This document shows positions 7,032 through 26,400 of a stretch of 64,000 bases of DNA, in pieces. Within the stretch, counting starts at the first letter, position 1. Each line of letters begins with the position of its first letter. This stretch comes from Streptomyces sp. CT34 (lineage in GTDB: Bacteria > Actinomycetota > Actinomycetes > Streptomycetales > Streptomycetaceae): positions 7,763,526 through 7,827,525 of the forward strand of contig NZ_KN708638.1 in NCBI RefSeq assembly GCF_000805335.1. The letters run 5' to 3'. A model generated the notes under the pieces. The model saw only the letters and a program-made list of their open reading frames with translations. It did no database searches and had not been told where the DNA came from. The position numbers and the translations under genes were made by a program.

Positions 7032-8420
7032 TCAGTCGGCGGCGGTTCCAGCGCCGGTCGGCAGCGCGTCCGAGGTGGCCTGCGGCCAGGGGCCACCTGC
7101 CAGTGTCTCGATCTCGTGCGCCACGGCGACGAGGGTCCGCTCGTCGTGCGGACGGCCGAGCAGCTGGAGGCCGAACGGCACGCCGTCCCGACTGGTGCCG
7201 AAGGGCAGGCTGACGGCCGGCAGTCCGGTGAGGCTCGCGAGGTGCGTGAAGCGTGTGTAGGCGAAGGGGGTGAGGTCGGTCCGGCCGTCCTCCATCGTCA
7301 GCCAGAACTCCCCCCGGGGCACCGCGGCCACGGCCGTCGTCGGCATCAGCACCGCGTCGACGTCCTGCCACGCCTCGCGCCACGCGTGGCGCACCGTGGA
7401 GCGGAACCGCTGCGCGTCGATGTAGTCCCGGGCGGGCACCAGCGAGCCCTCCTCCAGACGCTGCTGGACCGTCGGGCCGTAGGTTTCCAACTGCTCGGCC
7501 ATGTACGGACGGTGGAAGGAGCTCGCCTCGGACATCATGATGATGCGGACCGCGTGGCTGACCAGTTCGGCGAACGGCAGCTCGATCGGCACCACCTCGA
7601 CGCCCTCCTTCGTCAGGAGCTGCCGGGCCCGCTCGGTGTTCTCGGCCACCTCGCCGGAGACGTGGTTGAACAGTGGCCCGGTGGCCAGGCCCACGCGTCG
7701 GCCCCCGGGAGCCGTGCGCGCGGTGTCGGGTGTCGTGGTGCCGGCCAGCGCGTCGATGACCGTCGCGCAGTCGCGCACCGACCGGCCGAGCGCTCCGACA
7801 TGGTCGAGGGACCAGGACAGCGGCACCATCCCGGTGGTGCTGATCGTCCCGTAGGTGGGTTTGAAGCCGACCGCGCCGCAGTGCGCGGCCGGGATGCGCA
7901 CCGAGCCGCCGGTGTCGCTGCCGAGGGCGACGGGGCTGACCCCCGAGACCACCGCCGCGGCGGCCCCACCGCTGGAACCGCCCGTGTCGCGTTCCGGCGC
8001 CCTCGGGTTGGTCGTCGCCGGACAGCTGACACCCAGCCCGAACTCGTCCATGCGGGTGGTGGCGAAGATGACCGCGCCGGCCTCGCGGAGGGCGGCGACG
8101 GCGTCGGCGTTCTGCCTGGCCACGGGGCCCGTCTGCACCGCGGAACCGGCGGATGTGGGCAGGCCGGCGATGTCGTAGAGGGACTTGACGGTGAGCGGAA
8201 CGCCGTCGAGCGGGCCTCGGCGCTCACCGCGGGCGATGCGCTTCTCGGCCTGCTCCGCGGCCAGGAAGGCGGCGTTGTCGAACCGCTCGGCCAGGAGCCC
8301 GAGCTTCGGGTCGACCTCGTCGGCCCGGTCCAGGACCGCGCGCAGCAACTCGGTCGGGCTCAGTTCGCCCCTCGTGAGGGCCTCGTCGGTCTGCGCCAGG
8401 CTCAGTTCGCACAGGCTCAT
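7032..8420 (-). CDS. Amidase-signature family amidohydrolase
   Basis: A 462-aa amidase-signature enzyme hydrolysing a C-N amide bond by a Ser-cisSer-Lys mechanism. The triad is intact: Lys79 in PLTVKS, cis-Ser149 in GGSSGG, and nucleophile Ser173 in GSDTGGSVRIPA. The 94- and 24-residue spacings match the family. There is no signal peptide, so it should be cytosolic. The ATG (8418-8420) overlaps the stop of the small upstream gene by 4 bases, so the two are coupled. The substrate is unknown. In a polyketide cluster with an NRPS-like protein, it could release or remodel an amide in a starter unit, precursor or protected intermediate; this is inference. It diverges from the biosynthetic operon through a shared promoter region. 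Confidence 0.9.
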   Translation of the reverse strand: MSLCELSLAQTDEALTRGELSPTELLRAVLDRADEVDPKLGLLAERFDNAAFLAAEQAEKRIARGERRGPLDGVPLTVKSLYDIAGLPTSAGSAVQTGPVARQNADAVAALREAGAVIFATTRMDEFGLGVSCPATTNPRAPERDTGGSSGGAAAAVVSGVSPVALGSDTGGSVRIPAAHCGAVGFKPTYGTISTTGMVPLSWSLDHVGALGRSVRDCATVIDALAGTTTPDTARTAPGGRRVGLATGPLFNHVSGEVAENTERARQLLTKEGVEVVPIELPFAELVSHAVRIIMMSEASSFHRPYMAEQLETYGPTVQQRLEEGSLVPARDYIDAQRFRSTVRHAWREAWQDVDAVLMPTTAVAAVPRGEFWLTMEDGRTDLTPFAYTRFTHLASLTGLPAVSLPFGTSRDGVPFGLQLLGRPHDERTLVAVAHEIETLAGGPWPQATSDALPTGAGTAAD

Positions 8421-8614
8421 GCGCGGTCACCCCACGAGGGGCTGAAGGATCCGGCCACGGGGGTGCGTCCGAGGTTCACCTGGGCGAGCTCGGTGGCCGA
8501 CCACAGGAGCCCGGCCCGCCGCATGTCCAGTGCCTCCCAGCGCTCTCGGGGAATGTCGAGTCTGGCGTTCGCCAGCAGTATCGCCAGGCCCTCTTGCGCA
8601 TCGTCATCGCTCAC
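8417..8614 (-). CDS. Small amidase-coupled protein, possibly AtzG/GatC-like
   Basis: A 65-aa acidic, helical protein starting at GTG (8612-8614) behind a good ribosome site (AGGAGT, 5 bases away). It overlaps the amidase start by 4 bases (ATGA). Amidases related to AtzE and GatA often have a short GatC/AtzG-type partner with one helical segment and a C-terminal tail that wraps the amidase. This protein has a helical first half (LAILLANARLDIPRERWEAL) and a tail with GRTPVAGSFSP, which resembles that layout. The similarity is weak and I infer it mainly from gene arrangement. It may otherwise be an unrelated small protein. Confidence 0.55.
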   Translation of the reverse strand: MSDDDAQEGLAILLANARLDIPRERWEALDMRRAGLLWSATELAQVNLGRTPVAGSFSPSWGDRA

Positions 8615-8898
8615 CGTTTACTCCTAGGCTCTGCCCTCAGAGAAGGCGCGTCGTCCCCCTCTCGACGCTACGTCCGGCGACCGCGTCGACCAAGGGCCGC
8701 CATCCCCTATTCCTTCCGCAGCCCCGACTAGGGGGCGGTAGGGGTTGAGACCGACCCACTCGCTTTCCTTATCGTTCCAGGCACGGTATCCCCGTCGGGA
8801 GCCAGCCGACTTCAGCGAATTCTCATCCGGACCTTCGCGCTCGGAGTAGCACGCTGAATCACGGCAAAACCCGAGAACTCCGAAAGGATTCGTGCTCG
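8615..8898. promoter_or_regulatory. Divergent promoter region with TAGGGG boxes
   Basis: This 284-bp gap separates the amidase pair from the biosynthetic operon. Toward the operon, two direct TAGGGG boxes (8729-8734 and 8739-8744) start exactly 10 bp apart and abut TTGAGA (8745-8750), with TATCGT at 8770-8775 as a possible -10. Toward the amidase, an inverted copy (CCCCTA, 8704-8709) lies 10 bp upstream of a minus-strand TTGGTC (8693-8688), with TAGCGT (8670-8665) 17 bp further on. The arrangement suggests one activator, plausibly the LAL protein, driving both directions. No coding frame is evident here. Confidence 0.5.
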
Positions 8899-9930
8899 AT
8901 GAACCTGGACCTGATGCAGCTTTCCGGGATGGGTTGGTTCGCCAAGACCCTTGAGGCGGCAGCCAGGTTGCAGGTCGCCGACGAACTGGGCGACAGCACG
9001 ATGACGTATCAGGAAATCGCGGAGCGGGCCGGTGCCGACGCCGACGCCCTGCACGCGGTGTTGCGTTCGCTGTCCGCGCTCGGCGTCTTCGCCCACCTCG
9101 GCGACGGAAAGTTCGCCAACAGCCCTCTCTCGCACCGGCTGCGCGACGACCACCCGCAGTCGATGCGCCACTACGTCATCCTCGCGGCCGGCCTGTATAC
9201 CGACGTCTTCGGCAACGTCCTGCACACCGCGCGCACCGGCGGGTCGGCCTTCCGCGCCCTGCACGGCACGAACATCTACGGCTACCTCGAAAAGCATCCG
9301 GAGGACGCCGACCTCTACGACAACGCGATGGAGGACCTCACCCGGCCGGTCTCCGCCGAACTGGCGCGGACCTACGACTTCTCCGCGGTGCGGTCGGTGA
9401 TCGACCTCGGTGGCGGCCGGGGGGCCCTGATCAAGGGCGTCCTGCTGGCGCATCCCCATCTGACCGGGGCCGTGGGGGAACGGGCCGACACCTGCACGCG
9501 CGCCGCGGCCGACCTGCGGCGGACCGGCGACACGGACCTGCTGGAGCGGCTCTCCTACGTTGAGACCGACATCCTGAGCAGGGTCCCGAGAGGCCACGAC
9601 CTCTACACGCTCAAGAACGTCCTGCACAACTGGAACCCCGAGTCCTCCGTGCGGATCCTGCGCAACATCCGGGCCGCTCTGACCGAGACGGCCGAGCGGC
9701 GAGCAGGCCCGGTCCCCCGCCTGCTGGTCATCGAGCCTCTCATCGAGCGGGAGGTCGACTGGATGCGCGCCCTGTTCCAGATGACCGTCTCCCAGGACGG
9801 CACCGAGGGACGCACCGAGGAGGGCCAGATCGCCCAACTCGAAGAGGCCGGGCTGACGGTGGAGCGGGTCGTCCGCCTCGCCACCGGCCATGCCGTGTTC
9901 GAGAGCCTTCCCACCGCGAACGGGAGTTGA
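8899..9930 (+). CDS. SAM-dependent O-methyltransferase (Methyltransf_2 type)
   Basis: A 343-aa two-domain methyltransferase of the plant/actinomycete O-methyltransferase family. An N-terminal winged-helix dimerisation domain (about 1-90, including YQEIAERAGADADALHAVL) is followed by a Rossmann SAM-binding domain with DLGGGRG (169-175). The catalytic-base region is TLKNVLHNWNPE, with His243. It would methylate a hydroxyl of the polyketide or a precursor using SAM in the cytosol. It is the first gene of the plus-strand operon, and a TGA-4 bp-ATG gap joins it to the next gene. The start has a modest AAAGGA ribosome site 11 bases upstream. The acceptor position cannot be predicted. No second methyltransferase is seen in the window. 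Confidence 0.9.
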   Translation: MNLDLMQLSGMGWFAKTLEAAARLQVADELGDSTMTYQEIAERAGADADALHAVLRSLSALGVFAHLGDGKFANSPLSHRLRDDHPQSMRHYVILAAGLYTDVFGNVLHTARTGGSAFRALHGTNIYGYLEKHPEDADLYDNAMEDLTRPVSAELARTYDFSAVRSVIDLGGGRGALIKGVLLAHPHLTGAVGERADTCTRAAADLRRTGDTDLLERLSYVETDILSRVPRGHDLYTLKNVLHNWNPESSVRILRNIRAALTETAERRAGPVPRLLVIEPLIEREVDWMRALFQMTVSQDGTEGRTEEGQIAQLEEAGLTVERVVRLATGHAVFESLPTANGS

Positions 9931-9934
9931 TCCG

Positions 9935-10729
9935 ATGACAGAGAACGGCACGTCGGCCTGGCGCCCGCTGCGTTCGGCTGACGGCACCGACACCCTGGTG
10001 CTGGCCGTGGACTACGCGCTCACCGGACGTCCGGAGGCCACGTTCAGCGACCTCACGTCCGTCCTGCCCGCGTCCTGGGCGGTGTGGGAGACCCGCCAGC
10101 CCGACACCGGCCGACCGGACGCCGAAGGCTACCTCGGCTACTGGCTGTCCGACCCGGCGCTCTCCGGTACCCGAGTGGACGCGGTGCTCGGGTACTGCAC
10201 AGGCGGTGTCTTCGCGGCCGAACTCGCGGAGCGGCTGTCCGCGGCCACCGGCGATCCCGTGCCGGTCCTGCTGTTCGACCCCGAACCACCTCTCGTCGAC
10301 GGCCTGGCGACGGATGCCCGGTCGGCGCTCTCCGGCCTCGGGTCGATGCTCACCGCGGAGCAACTGCGCAACGCTCTCGACCGGCTCGACAAGTCCGTGG
10401 CCGAAGCCGCCGACGTTCCCGGCCTGGCGGGAGAGCTCCGGGACATCTACGCGGCGGCGGCCCGAACGGCCTGCCGTTCCGCGGGACTCGGCGAGGACAT
10501 CGCGGACCAGCTGACCTCGGCCTTCGTCAGGTATCTGCAGTATTCGAGCGCGGCCAGCCGCCTCTTCGCCGAACCGGCCTGGCGCCGGGCGACCGTGGTC
10601 AGCTCCGCCGAGCCGACCCGGTGGGCCGACCGCGGCGCCGACCGCGTCGACTGTCCCGTACCGCACGCACGGCTGCTGGCCAGCGCCTGCGCCGCCGACG
10701 CGGTGGCCGGTGCCGTCGAGCTCTACTGA
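9935..10729 (+). CDS. Thioesterase-like alpha/beta-hydrolase with Cys nucleophile elbow
   Basis: A 264-aa protein with the outline of an NRPS/PKS-associated thioesterase. LDAVLGYCTGG-like sequence (86-91) sits where type II thioesterases have GxSxGG, so Cys88 replaces the usual Ser, and a following LLFDPEPP strand is present. I cannot place the catalytic Asp and His with confidence; PHARLL near the C-terminus is a candidate. It starts 4 bp after the methyltransferase stop, preceded by GGGAG, and lies 94 bp before the NRPS-like gene. It may hydrolyse or transfer acyl groups from the neighbouring PCP or from the loading ACP. A Cys nucleophile is often slower at hydrolysis and better at acyl transfer. 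Family assignment is moderate; function is inference. Confidence 0.6.
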   Translation: MTENGTSAWRPLRSADGTDTLVLAVDYALTGRPEATFSDLTSVLPASWAVWETRQPDTGRPDAEGYLGYWLSDPALSGTRVDAVLGYCTGGVFAAELAERLSAATGDPVPVLLFDPEPPLVDGLATDARSALSGLGSMLTAEQLRNALDRLDKSVAEAADVPGLAGELRDIYAAAARTACRSAGLGEDIADQLTSAFVRYLQYSSAASRLFAEPAWRRATVVSSAEPTRWADRGADRVDCPVPHARLLASACAADAVAGAVELY

Positions 10730-10823
10730 GTGCCCCCGAGACACCCTCCGCGCCGGTCCAGCGCGCGTCCCGCCCGTGCGGCCGACCGCCGACCGTCACC
10801 CACCCACCACGCGAGGAGCTTTC

Positions 10824-13800
10824 ATGCCGACCGCTGAGCAGAACAGCAGGCGTGCGTACGACGCGGCCCGTGCGCTCGGCCTGACCCACAGGCGCCGCCT
10901 GGACTCCGCGAGCAAGAAGGAGTCCGCGCTGTGGCTTCTCGACCAACTCGTGCCCGACGGCGGCGTGAACAACGTACCGACCGCCGTCGCGATCGACGGA
11001 GACCTGGACCCCGGGCTGCTGCAGGCGGCCGTCGACGCCGTGCTCGCCCGGCATCCGGCGCTGCGCACCGTCTTCCACCACAAGCACATCGGCCTGGTCA
11101 AAGAAGTCCTCGAACCGGGCGACCACAAGGTCGTCGTCCAGGACCTCCCGGGCGACGACGAGGCGCTGAGGGCGTTCATGGCGGCGCCGTTCGCACTCGA
11201 CGGCGGCACCCTGGTGCGGGTCGGCCACCGGCGGGCCACCGGCAGACGGCAGGCGGTGCTCTGCGTCGTCGTCCACCACCTGGTCCACGACGCCACCTCG
11301 GCGCAGATCATGTTCCGCGAGCTGATGGACGCCTACGACGCCGGTCACCGAGGCGAGACCCCGGTGACCACGGAAGTGCCCGCCTTCACGGAGCCCGCCC
11401 CGACCGAGGAGGGCACCCGGTACTGGCTGGAGCGGCTGGCCGGATTCGACGCCACCCGGCTGGGTCTGCTCATCGGCGCCCCCGACCCCGGCCGGCCCAG
11501 CCTGCACGGCGGACAGGTCTGGCGGGAGTTCCCCGAGGCCACCGCGCTCGCCGTACGGGACCTGGCCGCCCGGCTGCGGGTCCCGGAATCGGCGGTCCTG
11601 CTCGCCGCCTACTTCACGCTGCTGGCCCTGCACGGCGCGGGCCCGGACATCGTCGTCGGCTCCCCGCTCAACATGCGCGACCGGGCGCACGCCGGCGCCA
11701 TCGGCTACCACGTCAACACCGTCCCGGTGCGTGCCAAGGTGCGCTTCGCCGAGCCGTTCTCCGCGCTCGCCACCCGGGTGGCACAGGCCCACCTCGGCGC
11801 CCTCGAACACGGGGCCACCTCCATCGACGACGTCTCCGCCCGGCTGGCCGGCGCCACCTCCAGCTGGCGCAACGGCATCTTCCGGCACATGTTCAACCTG
11901 GTGCCGTACGAGCTGGCCGACGAGGCCGCCATCGGAGGTCTGCGGGCGCGCCCGCTCACCGCCGAGAACGGCTACAGCAAGTTCGACCTGGAGTTCTTCC
12001 TCTCGTACGCGCCCGGCCGACTTCGGCTGCGCGCGCTGCACTTCACCGACGTCCTGTCCACCGAGGACGTCGAGTTCCTCGCCGACCGCTACCTCGCCGT
12101 TCTCGACGCCGTCACGGCCCACCCGGAGGTCAAGGCCGGGGAGATCCGCCAGTGGGCGCAACGCGACGAGGAGATCGTCCCGGCCGGTCGTGCGGGCGAG
12201 CTCCGGCTTCCCGGCAGCCATCCGCTGGGCCGCTTCGCCGCGGCCTGCCTCCGCCACCCGGCCCGCCCGGCCGTCGTGGACGCCCACGGCAGCGTGACGT
12301 ACGAGGAGCTGCGGGCCGCGGCCGGACAGACCGCGACGGTGCTGCGCCGGGCCGGGGCGGAGCCCGGGAGCACCGTCGTGCTGGCCGCCCGGCGCGGCCC
12401 GCGCGCCGCGGCCGGCCTGCTCGGCGCGTGGCTGGCCGGAACCCAGGTGCAGTTGGCCGCCCCCGGAACGCCCGACGCCCCCGAAGCGACGCTCCTGCTC
12501 ACCGACGACGAGACCGTCACCGGCCCCCGCGTGCTGCACATCCGGCAAGTGGGTCCCGGCCACGACACCGAGGGCGACGCCGCCGCGCCCGCTCCGGACG
12601 CCGTCGCCCTGCGCACCCCGGACACCGCCGCGGCCGGCGGCGCGCACGCCTCCGTGCTGACCTGGGCCCAGCTCACGGCCGGCCTCGCGGAGGCGGAGCG
12701 GCTCCTGGGCGACGTCGGGAGCGAGCGGGTGCTGTGGTCGGGGGAGCCGACCCTGGCGACCTCCGTCGTCGAACTCCTGCTGGCCGTGTGCGGTGGCGGC
12801 ACCGCCTGGGCCGCGGACGCCACGACCGCGGCCGACCCGCGGACCCTGGCCGATGTCGTCCTCGGCCATGACCTGACCGTCCTGCAGCTTCCCGCACTGC
12901 GCGCCCGCACCCTGGCCGAGCGGCTCGGCGAGCGGATCGCCGGCCGGCGGCTCCTGGTGACCGGGGACGCTCCCGCGCCGTCGCTCGCCGAAGCGGTGAC
13001 CCGCGCCGGAGGCACCCTCGCCCAGACCCTCGCGCCGGGCGGCCCGGTCGTGTACGCCGCCTCCGCGGAGGACGGCCGGTTCGTCGCCGCCGAGGGCGCC
13101 GCCGTGACGGTGGCTTCCAAGGGGGGCCGCGAGTATCCCGCGCTGGTGCTCGGCGAGCTGTGCGTCGCCGGCACCGCGGGCGGCGAGGGTACCCGGGCCC
13201 ATCCCGTCCGGCATCCACGGCACGGGGCGATGCACAGGACCGCCGTGCACGGGCGCCGCCTGGCCGACGGCAGCCTGGAACCGGCCGGCCGCACCGCCCC
13301 CAAGACCGTCCTCCGGGGTGTGCAGCTCCGCCTCGACCTGGTCGAGGAAGCCCTGTGCGCGATCGGCGCCGTCACGGCCGCGGCGGCCGACGTGGCCGGC
13401 GTCGGCGCCGAGGCCCGGCTGTTCGCCCTGCTCGCGGCCACCGACGGCGACGCGAGCGCGGCGGAGGCGACCGCAGTCCTGCGCCGCCTCGTCCCCGTGC
13501 CGCTGGACGCGCTGTGCGTCCGGACCCGCCCCGCGATCCCCGCCACCCCGTACGGCACCGTCGACCGGGCCGCCGTCGCCGAACTGGCCCGTGCGGCCGT
13601 GCGGCAGGACGAGCAGCCGTCCGCCGCCGAGGCCACCGACCCCACGGTGCGCACGCTCGTGGCGCTCTTCGAGGAGACGACCGGCACCAGTGGGCTGAAC
13701 CCCGCCTCCAACTTCTTCGACAGCGGAGGGCACTCGCTGCTGGGCGCCCGGCTGCTGCAGCGGATCGAGCAGGAACTGGGTGTGACGCTGAAGCTGGCCG

Positions 13801-13856
13801 ACCTGTTCGGCGCCCCCACCCCGGCCGCCCTGGTGCTGGAGATCGACCCGCCGTGA
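10824..13856 (+). CDS. NRPS-like protein: C, degenerate A, PCP
   Basis: A 1010-aa free-standing NRPS-like protein. The condensation domain (about 33-460) has H151-H-L-V-H-D156, so the HHxxxD core is intact, although the usual next Gly is Ala. The following region (about 470-925) is shaped like an adenylation domain but lacks working motifs: there is no TSGTTGxPKG loop, no YGPTE, and GRTAPKTVLRG stands in place of GRxDxQVKIRG. The A10 lysine is Thr912 (PYGTVDR instead of PxGKxDR). It is very unlikely to activate an amino acid. The PCP (about 930-1005) is normal, with FFDSGGHSLLG and Ser971. The PCP must be loaded in trans, or the protein acts as an acyl-transfer or condensation platform. It starts behind GAGGAG and precedes the loading-module PKS gene by 62 bp. 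Confidence 0.9.
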   Translation: MPTAEQNSRRAYDAARALGLTHRRRLDSASKKESALWLLDQLVPDGGVNNVPTAVAIDGDLDPGLLQAAVDAVLARHPALRTVFHHKHIGLVKEVLEPGDHKVVVQDLPGDDEALRAFMAAPFALDGGTLVRVGHRRATGRRQAVLCVVVHHLVHDATSAQIMFRELMDAYDAGHRGETPVTTEVPAFTEPAPTEEGTRYWLERLAGFDATRLGLLIGAPDPGRPSLHGGQVWREFPEATALAVRDLAARLRVPESAVLLAAYFTLLALHGAGPDIVVGSPLNMRDRAHAGAIGYHVNTVPVRAKVRFAEPFSALATRVAQAHLGALEHGATSIDDVSARLAGATSSWRNGIFRHMFNLVPYELADEAAIGGLRARPLTAENGYSKFDLEFFLSYAPGRLRLRALHFTDVLSTEDVEFLADRYLAVLDAVTAHPEVKAGEIRQWAQRDEEIVPAGRAGELRLPGSHPLGRFAAACLRHPARPAVVDAHGSVTYEELRAAAGQTATVLRRAGAEPGSTVVLAARRGPRAAAGLLGAWLAGTQVQLAAPGTPDAPEATLLLTDDETVTGPRVLHIRQVGPGHDTEGDAAAPAPDAVALRTPDTAAAGGAHASVLTWAQLTAGLAEAERLLGDVGSERVLWSGEPTLATSVVELLLAVCGGGTAWAADATTAADPRTLADVVLGHDLTVLQLPALRARTLAERLGERIAGRRLLVTGDAPAPSLAEAVTRAGGTLAQTLAPGGPVVYAASAEDGRFVAAEGAAVTVASKGGREYPALVLGELCVAGTAGGEGTRAHPVRHPRHGAMHRTAVHGRRLADGSLEPAGRTAPKTVLRGVQLRLDLVEEALCAIGAVTAAAADVAGVGAEARLFALLAATDGDASAAEATAVLRRLVPVPLDALCVRTRPAIPATPYGTVDRAAVAELARAAVRQDEQPSAAEATDPTVRTLVALFEETTGTSGLNPASNFFDSGGHSLLGARLLQRIEQELGVTLKLADLFGAPTPAALVLEIDPP

Positions 13857-13918
13857 AGCCCGCGCACGGAAAGCGGACCACAGAGCGATCAGTCCCAGGT
13901 GGAAGGAAACGACAGGTC

Positions 13919-23422
<9,504 letters not shown>

Positions 23423-23441
23423 CGTCCGCGAAGGAGACATC

Positions 23442-26400
23442 GTGACCACGCAGGAACCCACCCACGAATCCACCAAGTTGGTCGAAGCGCTGCGCGCCGC
23501 GCTGCGGGACAACGCCCGCCTGCGCCAGGAGAACCGCGACCTCGTCGCGGGTGAGGTTGCGGTGGTGGGTGTGGGGTGCCGGTTCGCGGGGGGTGTGGCG
23601 GGTCTTGAGGACTTGTGGGATGTGGTGGTTTCGGGGCGTGAGGCGGTGTCGGGGGTGCCGTTGGATCGTGGGTGGGATGCGGGGGTGTTCGGTGGGGGTG
23701 TGGTGTCCGCTGGGTCGTTTGTGGCGGATGCTGGTGGGTTTGATGCGGGGTTCTTCGGGATTTCGCGGCGTGAGGCGTTGGGGATGGATCCGCAGCAGCG
23801 GCTCTTGCTGGAGTGCTCGTGGGAGGCCCTGGAGAACGCCGGAATCGTCCCCGAGAGCCTGGCGGGACGCGACGTGGGCGTGTTCGTCGGCGAAATCGCC
23901 GGCGAGTACGGTCCCGCCCTCTCGGACGGACCGGCCGGCGTGTCCGGCTACTTGCTGACGGGGTCGACGCCGAGTGTGGCGTCGGGGCGGTTGTCGTATG
24001 TGTTGGGTTTGGGTGGGCCGTCGGTGACGGTGGATACGGCGTGCTCGTCGTCGTTGGTGGCGGTGCATTTGGCGGTGGCGTCGTTGCGGCGGGGGGAGTC
24101 GTCGTTGGCGTTGGCGGGGGCGGCGACGGTGATGGGTTCGCCGGGGTTGTTTGTGGAGTTTTCGCGGCAGGGGGCGTTGTCGCCGGATGGGCGGTGCCGG
24201 GCGTTTTCGGCGGATGCGGCGGGGTTCGGTTTGGCTGAGGGTGCTGGGGTGTTGGTGTTGGAGCGGTTGGAGGATGCGTTGGCGGCGGGGCATCCGGTGT
24301 TGGGTGTGGTGCGGGGGAGTGCGGTGAATTCGGATGGGGCGAGTAATGGGTTGACGGCGCCGAATGGTCCGGCGCAGCAGCGGGTGGTGCGGGCTGCGTT
24401 GGCGGATGCGGGGTTGGTTGCGGGTGATGTGGATGTGGTGGAGGCGCATGGGACGGGGACGCGGTTGGGGGATCCGATTGAGGCGCAGGCGTTGCAGGGG
24501 GTGTATGGCGCGGGGCGTGAGCGGCCGTTGTGGTTGGGGTCGGTGAAGTCGAATGTCGGTCATGCGCAGGCGGCGGCGGGGATGGCGGGGATCATCAAGG
24601 TGTTGGGGGCGTTCCGGCACGGGTATCTGCCGCGGACTTTGCACGCGCAGTCTCCCAGTTCGCATATTGAGTGGGAGGGCTCGTGCCTGCGGTTGCTGAC
24701 TGAGGGCAGGCAGTGGCGGGGTGATGCGGAGCGGATACGTCGTGCCGCGGTGTCCTCGTTCGGTATCAGCGGGACCAATGCCCATCTTGTCCTCGAAGAG
24801 CCTCCTGCCGTTACCTCGCCCGGGGCCGGGGTGGAGGAGTCCGGGGTGGGGGAGCCCGGGTCTGTGGCGTGGGTGGTTTCGGCGCGTGGTGGTGAGGCGT
24901 TGGGGGAGTATGCGGGGCGTTTGGCCGGTCGGTTGGGGGAGTTGGCCGGTTCGGGTGTGTCGGTGGGGGATGTGGCGCACTCGCTGGGGGTGGAGCGGTC
25001 GGTGTTCGAGCACCGGGCGGTGGTGGTGGGCCGTGGTTGGGGTGAGTTGGTGTCTGGGGTGGAGGCGCTGGCGCAGGGGCGTGCGCAGGAGGGAGTGGTG
25101 CGGGCGCGGGCCACTCGTCGGTCGGGTACGGTGTTCGTCTTTCCCGGGCAGGGCGGTCAGTGGGCGGGCATGGCAACGGAGTTGCTGAAGACGCCCGGGA
25201 TCTTCGCGGAGCAGATGGGGCGGTGCCGGGAGATTTTGCGGGGTCTGGCTGGTTGGGATCTGTTTGAGGTGTTGGGGGATGCGGGGGCGTTGGCGCGTAC
25301 GGAGGTGGTGCAGCCGGCGTTGTGCGCGGTGAATGTGTCGTTGGCGGCGTGGTGGCGGGCGCAGGGTGTGGTGCCCGATGCGGTGGTCGGCCACTCCCAG
25401 GGGGAGATTGCGGCGGCGTATGTGGCCGGGGCGTTGGGGCTGGAGGATGTGCTGGCGTTGTCGGTGGCGCGGGCCCGGGCGATCGGGCGGCTGCCGGCCG
25501 GGTCGGGCATGGTCACGGTGAACGCGGACGCTGAGCGCCTGGCGCCCTGGTTGACTGGGGGGCTGGTGGTTGCGGCGTTCAACTCGCCCTTCAGCACGGT
25601 GGTTTCGGGGCCGGATGGGGAGTTGGAGGTGCTGTTGGCCCGGGCCGAGGCGGAGGGTGTCTGGGCGCGGCGGATCAAGGTGGCCTATGCCTCCCACCAC
25701 CCCTCGATCGACGCGATCGCCGACGAGTTGCTGGCCTGGGAGCCGAAGACCGCGCCTCGTGCGGCCGATGTGTCCTTCCACTCCACGGTCACCGGTGACC
25801 TCCTGGACACTACGCAGCTCACTGCGGAGTACTGGCTGGAGAACCTGCGCAGCCCGGTCCGGTTCGCCGACACGATCGCCGAACTGGCCGCGACCTGCGA
25901 CACGTTCATCGAGATCAGCCCGCACCCGGCCCTGACCACCAACCTGGAACAGATTGTCGAGACCGCCGGCCGGGGTGAGGACGCGCTGATCCTGCCCAGT
26001 CTGATCCGGGACGCCGACCAGGAACACACCCTGCTCCTGCACCGGGCCACCGCCTGGGCCCATGGTCATGTCGCACCTCTGCCCGCACCCCGGCACGGCC
26101 GCCACGTCGAGCTGCCCCCACACCCCTTCACCCACACCACCTACTGGCTCACCCCCACGACCGCCACAACCACCCACACCCACCCCGTACTTGACGACGG
26201 GACCCTGATCGCGTCTGCCGACGCGGAGACTCCGGCCACGCTGTTCACGGGTACGGTTGACGATCAGCGTCTGCCATGGGTGGCCGACCACAGCATCGGT
26301 GGCACGCCCGTGCTGCCCGCAGTGGCGTTCTTGGACTTCGCCTGGCACGCCGGTGCGCAGCTCGGCGCCCCGTCCGTCTCCGAGCTGGTCCTGCACGCTC

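Noticed and set aside
8812..9993. A 393-codon minus-strand frame over the methyltransferase gene
   Set aside because: The plus strand encodes a complete methyltransferase with SAM motif and catalytic His; the minus frame has no recognisable features.
10824..13856. The NRPS-like protein as a normal amino-acid-activating module
   Set aside because: The adenylation core motifs and the A10 lysine are absent, so calling a substrate for this A domain would be unsupported.
13160..13918. Upstream part of the open frame leading into the first PKS gene
   Set aside because: It runs in another frame through the NRPS PCP region and has Arg-rich shadow sequence. The PKS starts at the ATG at 13919, just before the KSQ.
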